Shown here piece after piece: positions 6,761-13,544 of a stretch of 16,664 nt of DNA. The translations under genes and the position numbers were made by a program. This DNA is from DASSJM01 sp049587975 (GTDB lineage Bacteria > Actinomycetota > UBA4738 > HRBIN12): the NCBI GenBank assembly GCA_049587975.1, contig JBAVEY010000086.1:1-16664 (forward strand), read 5' to 3'. Below the pieces are notes generated by a model. It was not told where the DNA came from. It saw nothing but the letters and a program-made list of their open reading frames with translations, and searched no databases. Every line of letters starts with the position of its first letter. Positions within the stretch are counted from its first letter, which is position 1.

Positions 6761-7804
6761 TCACGTCAAAGGGATGCGGTAGAGGGCGAACTGGTCGTGC
6801 GCGGAGATCCAGAGCTGGCCATCGCCCGCGCTCGCGCTCCCGCTCCCGAGCGCCGGCCCGATCCGCTCCACGATACGTGCGGTCACGGGGTCGATCACCG
6901 CCACCAGCTCGTCCGACGCTCGGACCCACACGGATACCTCTCCGATCGTGAGGTCCCCACCTGAGATGCCGCCCTCGTCGACCGCGACGGTGTCCACCAC
7001 CTGATTGGTCGCCGGGTCGATGTGGCTCACCGAACCATCGGACTGGTTCATGACCCACACGCCGCCAAGGCCGACATCGAGGAACCTCGGTCCGTGACCG
7101 ACGTCGATCCGGGCCACGACCTCGCCCGACCGGGGATCGATCCGGAGGACCCGGTCATCGTCGGGGTAGGAGATCCAGATCCCACCGCGACCTGCCCGCA
7201 CGGCCGTGCCGTGCTCGGGGATGTCGTACGTCGCGGCGACCCGGTTACGGTCCGGATCGATCCGCGCGAGGCTACATCCCCGGCAGCCCTCGCCGTCGGC
7301 GACGATCCAGACCCCACCCTCGCCCGCACCGACGCTCGTTTCGCTGAAATCGGACGGCCGGACCGGGATGCTGGCGACGACCTCGCCGGTCTGGCCGTCG
7401 ACCCGATACACGACGCCTTCGCCGCACGCGGGGACCCACAGCGAACCGAACCCGGCGTCGGGCGCGGCACACGTTTCCCCGGATATGGGCGACGTGCCCT
7501 CCGCCTGGCCGTTGTTCACGTCGTACATCCCGATCCCCGCGCCGATCCCCAAGACCCAGGTCCGGTGGAACGCCACGATGACCCAGTCGCCGAAGGGTTC
7601 GGCATGGATCTGCTGCCCGTTCAGGTCCGACAGCCATGCGGGTTCGACATCCTCCGCCGAGGACGGTTCGGGCGTCTCGGACACCGAGGCCGGCGGGGGA
7701 GCGCTGGGCGACGGCGAGTCCCTTCCGTTCCCGCTCGAGCAAGCGGCCAAGAGCAGGACGGCACAGGGGACGATCGCATACCGCAGGTGATGGGTCCGAG
7801 CCAC
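6761..7804 (-). CDS. Beta-propeller (YVTN/Vgb-like) lipoprotein
   Basis: This is a 347-residue exported lipoprotein. It starts at GTG 7804 with VARTHHLRYAIVPCAVLLLA and a lipobox LAAC ending at Cys22, followed by a Ser/Pro/Glu-rich linker to about residue 56. The remainder is a series of propeller blades of the form GGVWI ... V-RIDPxSGEVVARIDVG (near 163-195, 207-235, 248-275 and 291-315), as in YVTN, NHL and virginiamycin-lyase-like proteins. No catalytic residues could be assigned; such proteins often act as binding or scaffold domains outside the cell. A CRGC pair at 174-177 might form a disulfide or bind metal. GTG 7804 is chosen because it gives a correct-length signal peptide; the frame is open further upstream but that part is not protein-like. 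A TATGGT -10-like box lies 9 nt before the GTG. The stop lies next to the interrupted RTX gene. Confidence 0.85.
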   Translation of the reverse strand: MARTHHLRYAIVPCAVLLLAACSSGNGRDSPSPSAPPPASVSETPEPSSAEDVEPAWLSDLNGQQIHAEPFGDWVIVAFHRTWVLGIGAGIGMYDVNNGQAEGTSPISGETCAAPDAGFGSLWVPACGEGVVYRVDGQTGEVVASIPVRPSDFSETSVGAGEGGVWIVADGEGCRGCSLARIDPDRNRVAATYDIPEHGTAVRAGRGGIWISYPDDDRVLRIDPRSGEVVARIDVGHGPRFLDVGLGGVWVMNQSDGSVSHIDPATNQVVDTVAVDEGGISGGDLTIGEVSVWVRASDELVAVIDPVTARIVERIGPALGSGSASAGDGQLWISAHDQFALYRIPLT

Positions 7805-7877
7805 GATCCGCGGACCATAGTCCTTCTGACGAACCCGAGGGCAACGAACGTCGGGTTCGTGCTCGGTCCCGCACCTG

Positions 7878-8139
7878 TCAGCTCTCTGCCACGGCCTCCA
7901 TCTCGGCAAGACGCGTGTAGTGGTCGGGGATCTCGCGCAGGTGCGCGAGCGCGATCTTCCCCGTGATGAGGGGGATCGTCGTGGTCGACGTCCGTCTCCG
8001 CGTCGACGCGTCCGTGTTCGAGCTCGACGCCGAGCCCCATCCTGAGCTGCTCGAGTTCGATGCCCTCGGCGGTCAGGTCGACCCCGAGGCTCTCTGCGAT
8101 CTGCGCAGCCTTCTCGGCCGTGAGCTCCTTGTTCGCCAT
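7878..8139 (-). pseudogene. DUF5661-like protein, frameshifted
   Basis: The frame starting at ATG 8139 reads MANKELTAEKAAQIAESLGV, then LEQLRMGLGVELEHGRVD and VDHDDP, a good match to my memory of DUF5661 proteins (LEQFRMGxxVELEHG ... DDPLxTGKIALAHL). At a run of five G (7970-7974, plus strand) the frame is lost. Dropping one base restores DDP-LITGKIALAHLREIPDHY and TRLAEMEAVAES, with a stop at 7878-7880, for a total of 86 residues. The two halves together make one complete small protein, so a one-base insertion is the simplest explanation, either real or an assembly error. A GGTGGA ribosome site precedes the ATG. The function of the family is unknown. It lies between the MDR oxidoreductase and the lipoprotein gene on the same strand. 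Confidence 0.8.
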
Positions 8140-8184
8140 CGAGTTCCACCCATCGCGCCGAGTCCCGGCACGGGCGTTCGTGGA

Positions 8185-9159
8185 CTACGTCGCGGGAGCG
8201 ACGGCGATCACGACGTTGCCGATTTTCTGCCCGGTCTCGACGTACCGGTAGGCCTCGACGATCTGATCCAAGGCGTATCGCCTGTCGATGACCGGCTTGA
8301 ACGCTCCGGACTCGATCATCGCCTTGATACCCCTCACCTCCTGCCGGCTGTGCCTCGGCGGGATGGGGAACTTGACCCTCTTGCCGCCGAAGAGCGGCGT
8401 GATGAGCGCCAAGAGCGGGTTCATGGACAGGGGACCCAGGTCCGTCGAGAGGTAGATCCCGTCACGTTTCAGGAGTCGCTTGCATCGGCCGAACGAGCTC
8501 TTGCCGACCGCATCGAAGACCACGTCGTAGGTCTGCCCGTCCTGCGTGAAGTCCTCCGCCCTGCGATCGATGACCCGGTCGGCGCCCAGGCCCCGCACCA
8601 TCTCCACGTTCGCCGTGTCGCAGACCGCGGTCACGCTCGCGCCGCGATCCTTCAGGAGCTGGACCGCCGCCGAGCCGATCGCTCCGGTGGCGCCGTTGAC
8701 CAAGATGTGCTGCCCGCTCCCGATCTTCGCAGCCCGGATGAGCGAGAGGGCGTAGTGCGAACCCTCCGTGCTGGGAACGACCGCCTCGTAGGTCGTGTTC
8801 GCGGGCATGGTCGCGAGCGGTCCGTCCTCGGGGATCGACACGTTCTCTGCGTGAGCACCGAACCGACCCTCGCTGAATCCGAACACGTCGTCGCCGACCG
8901 CGAAGGACGTGACGCCGCTGCCCACCGCCTCGACGAGTCCCGCGAACTCATTCCCAAGGATCGTCACCCTTGGCCTGGTGAGACCGCTGAAGAACCGAAC
9001 GATGAAGGGCGTGCCTGCTCGGAAGCCGCAGTCCGTCCGGTTCACCGTCGTCGCGAGAACCCTGACGAGCACCTCGTGGTCCCCGACTTCCGGCTCGTCG
9101 ACCTCTGCGATCCGAACCACTTCCGGTGGGCCATACCTGGTGCGAACGGCGGCCCTCAT
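8185..9159 (-). CDS. MDR-family NAD(P)-dependent oxidoreductase (quinone-oxidoreductase-like)
   Basis: This 324-residue protein is of the medium-chain dehydrogenase/reductase superfamily. The N-terminal GroES-like half reads MRAAVRTRYGPPEVVRIAEV, with VNRTDCGFRAG and LGNEFAGLVEAVGSGV. The cofactor half has the nucleotide-binding turn VNGATGAIGSAAVQLL at 154-169, as in quinone oxidoreductase and zeta-crystallin-type members. The structural and catalytic zinc ligands of alcohol dehydrogenases are absent, so it should use NAD(P)H without metal. The substrate cannot be told from sequence; electrophilic enones or quinones are typical of the group. The ATG at 9159 lies 15 bp after the stop of the small unknown gene and lacks a strong ribosome site, suggesting coupled expression. 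The length is normal for the family. Confidence 0.9.
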   Translation of the reverse strand: MRAAVRTRYGPPEVVRIAEVDEPEVGDHEVLVRVLATTVNRTDCGFRAGTPFIVRFFSGLTRPRVTILGNEFAGLVEAVGSGVTSFAVGDDVFGFSEGRFGAHAENVSIPEDGPLATMPANTTYEAVVPSTEGSHYALSLIRAAKIGSGQHILVNGATGAIGSAAVQLLKDRGASVTAVCDTANVEMVRGLGADRVIDRRAEDFTQDGQTYDVVFDAVGKSSFGRCKRLLKRDGIYLSTDLGPLSMNPLLALITPLFGGKRVKFPIPPRHSRQEVRGIKAMIESGAFKPVIDRRYALDQIVEAYRYVETGQKIGNVVIAVAPAT

Positions 9160-9174
9160 CGGCGGATCAACCGA

Positions 9175-9450
9175 TCAGGTAGGCCAGTCGGGCTTGGGCT
9201 TCGGCTCGGAGAGCAGGTCGTCCAGCGAGGGCTTGGGCTCGCCCTCGGCCTTCGCGAGCTCATGCTCGAGCCGGTCCGGCTCCGGGTCACCCGCCGCCTC
9301 GAGCATCTCTTCGAGCGACTTCCCCGCGCTCCCCTTCAACCGGATGCGCAGGGCGGCGAGCACCGAGGCGTGCCGATCCGACAGCCCCTGGTTGACCTTG
9401 ATCTCGGTCAGGGCCTGCTCGGCCTGGGCCAGGAGCTCCCCGTCGTCCAT
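9175..9450 (-). CDS. Small charged protein of unknown function
   Basis: This is a 91-residue protein that I do not recognise. Residues 1-45 are predicted helical (MDDGELLAQAEQALTEIKVN, then SDRHASVLAALRIRLKG). The rest is rich in Glu, Pro and Lys (LEHELAKAEGEPKPSLDDLL, ending EPKPKPDWPT) and is likely disordered. It has no signal peptide or membrane segment, so it is cytoplasmic. ATG 9450 is preferred over GTG 9501, because the latter overlaps the LiaF-like gene end and a CAGACT box lies 7 nt before the ATG, as expected for a leaderless message. It is probably co-transcribed with the MDR gene 15 bp downstream. It is a real gene judging by composition and spacing. Confidence 0.65.
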   Translation of the reverse strand: MDDGELLAQAEQALTEIKVNQGLSDRHASVLAALRIRLKGSAGKSLEEMLEAAGDPEPDRLEHELAKAEGEPKPSLDDLLSEPKPKPDWPT

Positions 9451-9457
9451 GACCGAC

Positions 9458-9463
9458 AGTCTG
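9458..9463 (-). promoter_or_regulatory. Possible -10 box for leaderless small gene
   Basis: Read on the minus strand, CAGACT (one base off TANNNT) stands 7 nt before the ATG at 9450, the same spacing as at uvrD2. No ribosome site is present. Confidence 0.35.
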
Positions 9464-9497
9464 CCACGGCGCTCCACCGAGGGAGCACCCGTTGGGC

Positions 9498-10157
9498 TCA
9501 CGCTGCCTTGTTCTTCACGTCGACGCCGCCGAAGATCGCCGTCGCATGCACCTTCAACAGCGGCGCGTCCGCGGGCAGCTCCTCATCGCCGTCGGTCTTG
9601 TCCTCGCAGCCGCCGAAGATCGGCGTGCCGCCGAGCGACACCCGCCACCCCTCGGGAACGACCACATCGACGCCGCCGAACAGCGCCAACGCGTCGACCG
9701 AGGCCTCCCGGTCGACATGGGCCTCGCGGAGATCGAGCGTGGCGCCGCCGAAGATCGCCGACACGTCCGCGTGCGAGAAGTGCTCGGAGCGGTCCTTGAT
9801 CTTGGTCCCGCCGAACATCACGACGCGGCTCTCGCGCTCGCCGCCTTCGACCTGCCGATGCCAGATCCCGGACAGCACCACGAGCCCGATCAGGATGAGC
9901 AGCACGGGGCCGAACAGGTCCTCGTCCGTCCACTGCTGCTGGTCGGCGAGGAGCAGGACCCCGATGCCCACCACGATCGCGGGTCCGAGCGAGACCCTCC
10001 GCTCGACCCACATCCCGATGAGCCCGAGCCCGATGATCGCGACGGGCCACCACCTGTCGATCGTGTCGGCCGAGTCCAGCGTCCCGGTCGCATCCAAGAT
10101 CCCGAAGACGCCCAGCGTCAGCAGCACCAAGCCAATCCAGAGCCGGATGGGCTTCAT
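9498..10157 (-). CDS. LiaF-like membrane protein (TM helices plus cell-wall-response C-terminal domain)
   Basis: This is a 219-residue protein. Four hydrophobic helices occupy about residues 5-22, 36-52, 57-71 and 81-99, with short charged turns between them. After the last helix, residues 107-219 form a soluble domain with repeated FGG turns (MFGG, IFGG, LFGG, IFGG, IFGG) separated by about 20-30 residues, and the stretch DVVVPEGWRV. This is the pattern of the LiaF/YvqF C-terminal beta-helix found in proteins tied to cell-wall antibiotic responses. In Firmicutes LiaF restrains the LiaRS two-component system; no histidine kinase or regulator is adjacent here, so its partner is unknown. ATG 10157 is favoured by a strong GAGGAGG ribosome site, over the start at 10172. 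Confidence 0.85.
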   Translation of the reverse strand: MKPIRLWIGLVLLTLGVFGILDATGTLDSADTIDRWWPVAIIGLGLIGMWVERRVSLGPAIVVGIGVLLLADQQQWTDEDLFGPVLLILIGLVVLSGIWHRQVEGGERESRVVMFGGTKIKDRSEHFSHADVSAIFGGATLDLREAHVDREASVDALALFGGVDVVVPEGWRVSLGGTPIFGGCEDKTDGDEELPADAPLLKVHATAIFGGVDVKNKAA

Positions 10158-10199
10158 GGCTTGCCTCCTCACTCAGTCTTCCGATCACCAGCCTGGGGC

Positions 10200-10229
10200 C
10201 GGAACGAGGAGCTCGACAGGGCCGTTCCG
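10200..10229 (-). terminator. Possible hairpin after the DUF6544-like gene
   Basis: CGGAACG at 10200-10206 pairs with CGTTCCG at 10223-10229 around a 16-nt loop, about 43 bp beyond the stop of the minus-strand gene at 10272. It has no T run and is a weak candidate. Confidence 0.3.
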
Positions 10230-10271
10230 ACCCTCGGCTGGGAGTCGCCCGGAGGCCTCGTCCCGGTGGCC

Positions 10272-10988
10272 TTACGCCCGCGCGGCCGCGATGGCGCGGC
10301 GGGCGCGACCGAGGGGCTCGTCGAGGTCGACCTCGGTGGTGACCCGCTGGAACCGCACCTTCAGCCACGGTCCCGGCTCGTCGGCCCAGCGGACCATGAT
10401 CCGCCCGGGGACGGTGATCGCCCCGAACCGGCGCCAGTCGAGCATCGCGATGCGCCAGCGCACCTTCGGCCCGTCCTTCCCCTTGAAGCGCAGCGTCTCG
10501 AAGACGGCCGGGAAGCCCGTGGCCGGGTCGAACCCGACCGTGGCGACCTCGATCTCGTCCCCGAACGGCACGCGCAGACGTGCGACGTTCGGGTCCACGG
10601 CTTCCCAGACGAGGCCCGGCATCCGCGACCAGCAGGAGGGGAACATGAGCGCCTCGCACAGCATCGCGTGCATCGCGCCCTGGTCGATGCGCGGACCGGT
10701 GTCAGCCTTGTTCAGGAACCTCGTGATGCCTCGACCGTCCACGTACGCGTCGAGCACCTTCATCACCGTGATCGGCCCCAGGCGGATGAACATGTCCGAG
10801 ACGCGGTCCCTGCCCGGCCGGAGCCAGATGGTGTTCGCGAAGGGGAGCCAGGGGAGCGGGCGCTCGCGGAACCGGCCCGAACCCTCCATGGCGGCCGTGC
10901 CGACCTCGGGGACGCCATCCGGGTAGGCCGTCTGGAAGTACCGCGCCACCGGGGCGGGGATCTCGATCCCCGTCGTCGCATCACGCAT
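10272..10988 (-). CDS. DUF6544-like protein
   Basis: This is a 238-residue protein without signal peptide or clear membrane helix. The N-terminus has PAPVARYFQTAYPDGVPEVG, followed by a beta-rich core (SGRFRERPLPWLPFANTIWL, then VLDAYVDGRGITRFLNK). An LCEALMFPSCW segment and VWEAVDPNVARLRV follow, and the end is VPGRIMVRWADEPGPWLKVR. This order (PVARYF, a Gly-arginine core, a DAYVxGRG box, EAxxFP, WExVD, a final VPxxxxVxW) fits what I recall of DUF6544, whose biochemical role is not known. ATG 10988 is chosen; GTG 10997 is an alternative and neither has a perfect ribosome site. It lies 27 bp after the small membrane-protein gene and may share its transcript. Confidence 0.7.
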   Translation of the reverse strand: MRDATTGIEIPAPVARYFQTAYPDGVPEVGTAAMEGSGRFRERPLPWLPFANTIWLRPGRDRVSDMFIRLGPITVMKVLDAYVDGRGITRFLNKADTGPRIDQGAMHAMLCEALMFPSCWSRMPGLVWEAVDPNVARLRVPFGDEIEVATVGFDPATGFPAVFETLRFKGKDGPKVRWRIAMLDWRRFGAITVPGRIMVRWADEPGPWLKVRFQRVTTEVDLDEPLGRARRAIAAARA

Positions 10989-11015
10989 CGCCGTCACCGC
11001 CTCTTCGCGTCGCGG

Positions 11016-11201
11016 TCAGTCGGCGAGGGCCTCGAAGACCCGATAGACCATGAAGGCCGGCCAGAACAGACCCTGGAACACGGCGAGCAGGTACGCCCAG
11101 AACGAATCCGCCTGCTGCCAGTAGTACACCAGCGCGCCGAAGATGCCCAGGCCGTAGATCGCGCCCCCGCCTGCCGCCGCACCCGCGTTGCTGCCGCTCA
11201 T
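11016..11201 (-). CDS. Small integral membrane protein
   Basis: This 61-residue protein begins MSGSNAGAAAGGGAIYGLGI and continues with a hydrophobic, aromatic-rich run (FGALVYYWQQADSFWAYLLA, then VFQGLFWPAFMVYRVFEALA). Two membrane helices are likely, near residues 14-29 and 33-55. The IYGLG, YYWQQA and WPAFMVY features resemble small actinobacterial membrane proteins of unknown function that I have seen before, without a firm name. A GAGAGGTGG ribosome site lies before the ATG. It is transcribed divergently from the flavoprotein gene, with a 165-bp shared upstream region, and is followed by the DUF6544-like gene. Confidence 0.75.
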   Translation of the reverse strand: MSGSNAGAAAGGGAIYGLGIFGALVYYWQQADSFWAYLLAVFQGLFWPAFMVYRVFEALAD

Positions 11202-11322
11202 CTCTATCCACCTCTCGCTCCGGACGGGTCCAGCGTCCCGACCGACGGATGGAGGCGCCCAGGGCGAACGTCCCGCCTTCTGCCATCCGCTCGGCGGCCC
11301 GGGCCACCGGGCGGGCGCGGGC

Positions 11323-11328
11323 TAGAGT
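11323..11328 (+). promoter_or_regulatory. Possible -10 box for the SQR-like gene
   Basis: TAGAGT fits TANNNT, 38 nt before the ATG at 11367. This would give a leader of about 32 nt carrying the strong AGGAGG ribosome site at 11353-11358. No good -35 was seen. Confidence 0.4.
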
Positions 11329-11366
11329 GGGGGTTCGCGCTCTAGTCGATCCAGGAGGTCGTCGCG

Positions 11367-12569
11367 ATGTCACCGAAAGCGCTCGTCCTCGGAGGGAACT
11401 TCGCCGGGCTCACGGCAGCCATCACCCTGAAGCGCGAGCTCGGCGCCGACGTCGACGTGACGCTGCTGTCGAAGGCGGATCGGTTCGTCTTCTACCCCTC
11501 GCTCATCTGGCTGCCGTTCGGGAAACGGACGGCCCGCGACATCTCGGTCCCGATCGGCCGGATGCTCGAGGAGCACGGCGTGGAGTTCGTTCACGCCGAG
11601 GCGACGAAGATCGATCCGGCGTCGCGGAAGGTCGAGTCGACCGCGGGTGTGCACGGATACGACTACCTCGTCATCGCCACCGGGTTCCTGAACGACTTCG
11701 ACGTGATCCCGGGTCTGGGTCCCGGTGGGAACGCGTACTCGATCACCGTGCTCGACGGCGCCGTCGATGCCGCCGAGGGGTGGGCCAGGTTCGTGAACGA
11801 GCCGGGACCGATCGTCGTCGGGGCGACGCAGGGCGCCGCGTGTTTCGGCGCCGCCTACGAGTTCGTCTTCAACGTCGCGTACCAGCTGAAGCGGCACGGC
11901 CTCCAGAAACGGGTGCCGCTGCATTACATCAGTGCGGAACCGTTCGCCGGGCATTTCGGCATCGGTGGGCTCGCCGGCGGCCAACGGATGCTCGAGATGT
12001 TCTTCAAGATGACCGGCATCCAGGGCGTGTTCGACGTGGCGATGGAGGAGATCGCCCCGGGGCAGCTCCGCCTGACCGACGGCCGGACGTTCCCTTTCCG
12101 GTACGCGATGGTCGTGCCGCCCTTCGTCGGTGCCGAGGCCGTATCGGGATCGGGGATCGGCAACCCACGGGGCTTCATCGACGTGAAGGACACGTACCAG
12201 ACGCTCGAGTACCCGGACGTCTACGCCGTTGGGGGCGCGGCAGCCGTCAACTCGCCTTGGAACCTCGTCAACGCCGTCGGCGTGCCGAAGACGGGGTTCC
12301 CGTCGGAGACGATGGCACGAGTCGCCGCCGCCAACATCGCCGCACAGGTCCGTGGTGAGGAGCCCACGAACGAGGAGAACTTCGCCGAGATCCCGGCGGT
12401 GTGCGTCATGGATGCGGGGAACAACGGCGTGGCGATCCTCGCGGATCGGATGCTGCCACCACGGAAGTGGGGCGTGATGATCCCGGGACCGCAGAACCAT
12501 CTCGGCAAGATCATGTTCGAGCGCTACTTCCTCTGGAAGGTGCGCCACGGGTACATGCACCTGCCGTAG
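11367..12569 (+). CDS. Sulfide:quinone oxidoreductase-like FAD protein
   Basis: This 400-residue flavoprotein has the FAD-binding turn GGNFAG at 9-14 and the YDYLVIATG strand near 106-114. Its C-terminal VGVPKTGFPSETMARVAAAN box is typical of sulfide:quinone reductases and related type II NADH dehydrogenases. Cys159 in GATQGAACFGAAYEF and Cys346 in PAVCVMDAGNNG fall where SQR has its essential Cys pair (Cys160 and Cys356 in the Acidithiobacillus enzyme). The third, Cys128-type residue is not seen. SQR oxidises sulfide at the membrane face and passes electrons to quinone; the C-terminal region here (ERYFLWKVRHGYMHLP) could contact the membrane. ATG 11367 has AGGAGG 8 nt upstream. It is transcribed alone and ends at a strong hairpin shared with the converging DUF7144 gene. 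The family is confident; sulfide as substrate is likely but unproven. Confidence 0.82.
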   Translation: MSPKALVLGGNFAGLTAAITLKRELGADVDVTLLSKADRFVFYPSLIWLPFGKRTARDISVPIGRMLEEHGVEFVHAEATKIDPASRKVESTAGVHGYDYLVIATGFLNDFDVIPGLGPGGNAYSITVLDGAVDAAEGWARFVNEPGPIVVGATQGAACFGAAYEFVFNVAYQLKRHGLQKRVPLHYISAEPFAGHFGIGGLAGGQRMLEMFFKMTGIQGVFDVAMEEIAPGQLRLTDGRTFPFRYAMVVPPFVGAEAVSGSGIGNPRGFIDVKDTYQTLEYPDVYAVGGAAAVNSPWNLVNAVGVPKTGFPSETMARVAAANIAAQVRGEEPTNEENFAEIPAVCVMDAGNNGVAILADRMLPPRKWGVMIPGPQNHLGKIMFERYFLWKVRHGYMHLP

Positions 12570-12816
12570 GTCGCTCGGACGGGCTCGATGTTGAGCAGCT
12601 CGAGGCGGACATCATCTGCCGCGCTGGGGGTGACGCTGGGCTTCTCGTTGTCGCGAGGACGGCGATCCCTGCGGCTCGTCGGCCTTCGACCCCGATCCCG
12701 AGCTCGCTCGGCTCCGCCAGCGATCGGTGATGGAGACGACGCGCCGAGCGATCCAGGGCGCTGATGCCGTCGGATCCCCTCGACCGGAACGAAAGCGTGC
12801 GCACGCTCAGATCCCG
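12570..12816. other. Intergenic stretch without a convincing gene
   Basis: Together with the hairpin that follows, this leaves 315 bp between the flavoprotein and DUF7144 genes. Open frames on both strands have Arg/Ser-rich, low-complexity translations and no ribosome sites. One minus-strand stretch ending near 12575 (SAADDVRLELLNIEPV) looks slightly protein-like and could be a decayed gene end, but I cannot support it further. Confidence 0.5.
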
Positions 12817-12850
12817 AGCCCCGCGCCGATAACACCACCGGCGCGGGGCT
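12817..12850. terminator. Bidirectional GC-rich hairpin terminator
   Basis: AGCCCCGCGCCG at 12817-12828 and CGGCGCGGGGCT at 12839-12850 form a perfect 12-bp stem with a 10-nt loop. It lies between the converging flavoprotein and DUF7144 genes and can serve both strands. There is no T run, as is common for actinobacterial terminators. Confidence 0.75.
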
Positions 12851-12884
12851 TACCCGAGCCTCCGCTCCGCGAAGGGTGATCGTG

Positions 12885-13307
12885 CTACTCGGCGGAACGC
12901 GTCGCGAGGCCGTAGATCACGAGGACGTCGATGAACATGATCATCATCGCGTAGAACGGCATCACCGGCAGCGCGAAGAGCCAGAAGACGCAGCTGACGG
13001 ATGCGAGCACGATCCCGACGACCGGCCCGATCCGGGTCCGCGCCAGCAGGAGGATGCCGCCGATCGCCAACACTGCGCTCCAGCCGATCGCGACCCATCC
13101 CCACGTCTCCAGCGTGCTGTACAGCAATCCGTTCGCGTCGAGGTAGGTCTTGCTGTCGAGCGCGCCGAGCCCCCAGAACAGGTTCCCCACGGCACCGACC
13201 AGCAACACGACCCCCGCGAACGTGACCCACCCTGACCGTGTCTCGGCCTGGGGCGCAACGGTCGTCTCCGGCACGACGTACGGCTTCGCGGCGGTGGACG
13301 TGACCAT
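12885..13307 (-). CDS. DUF7144-family four-helix membrane protein
   Basis: This is a 140-residue membrane protein. A short N-terminal tail (MVTSTAAKPYVVPETTVAPQ) precedes four membrane helices at about 27-46, 63-85, 88-105 and 111-134. The sequence GWVTFAGVVLLVGAVGNLFW, the central LETWGWVAIGWSAVLAIGGI, and the ending FYAMMIMFIDVLVIYGLA match the layout of DUF7144 proteins. These are common in actinobacteria and have no known function. ATG 13307 is fixed by AAAGGAGTGGGAG just upstream; the frame is open further left but unconvincing. A TACGGT box (13365-13370, minus strand) could be its -10, giving a leader of about 50 nt. Confidence 0.85.
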   Translation of the reverse strand: MVTSTAAKPYVVPETTVAPQAETRSGWVTFAGVVLLVGAVGNLFWGLGALDSKTYLDANGLLYSTLETWGWVAIGWSAVLAIGGILLLARTRIGPVVGIVLASVSCVFWLFALPVMPFYAMMIMFIDVLVIYGLATRSAE

Positions 13308-13427
13308 CTCCCACTCCTTTCGGACTCCGAGCGATCTCTGGCCCAGATCTCCAGGACCACTTCCACCGTAGGCTCGCGCGCGAGGCGCCCCAGGGCCATA
13401 GGGACCACGAACCTCGAGCCTTCTGGC

Positions 13428-13474
13428 GCCCGCCTCAGGCGGGCACCCATCCGGCTGCGTCCCGGCTCGGGACG
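13428..13474 (-). terminator. Tandem hairpins downstream of the LigD-polymerase gene
   Basis: Two perfect 7-bp hairpins lie close together. GCCCGCC (13428-13434) pairs with GGCGGGC (13438-13444), and CGTCCCG (13458-13464) pairs with CGGGACG (13468-13474), each with a 3-nt loop. They lie 70-120 bp past the minus-strand stop at 13545 and before the promoter region of the DUF7144 gene, so they probably end the VOC-LigD transcript. The rest of 13308-13544 shows no gene. Confidence 0.6.
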
Positions 13475-13544
13475 GGCCTGCATGCTCCGATGTATGAGCC
13501 GGTCGCCGCGCGACAACCACCGGTCGTGAGCTCGCCTCGTTCGT

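Noticed and set aside
7273..7284. CRGC pair in the beta-propeller lipoprotein as a possible heme c site
   Set aside because: The motif lacks the required His (CRGCS rather than CxxCH), so covalent heme attachment is not supported.
7963..10926. 987-codon open frame on the plus strand
   Set aside because: It lies opposite several well-supported minus-strand genes (MDR, LiaF-like, DUF6544-like). Its translation is Arg/Pro/Asp-rich with no domain, as expected from an antisense frame in GC-rich DNA.
9492..11345. 617-codon open frame on the plus strand
   Set aside because: It mirrors the minus-strand LiaF-like, DUF6544-like and small membrane genes; the composition is Arg/Asp/His-rich and shows no family features.
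12511..12838. Two overlapping minus-strand frames of 97 and 104 codons after the flavoprotein gene
   Set aside because: They overlap the end of the flavoprotein gene, one runs through the terminator hairpin, and the translations lack any recognisable pattern.
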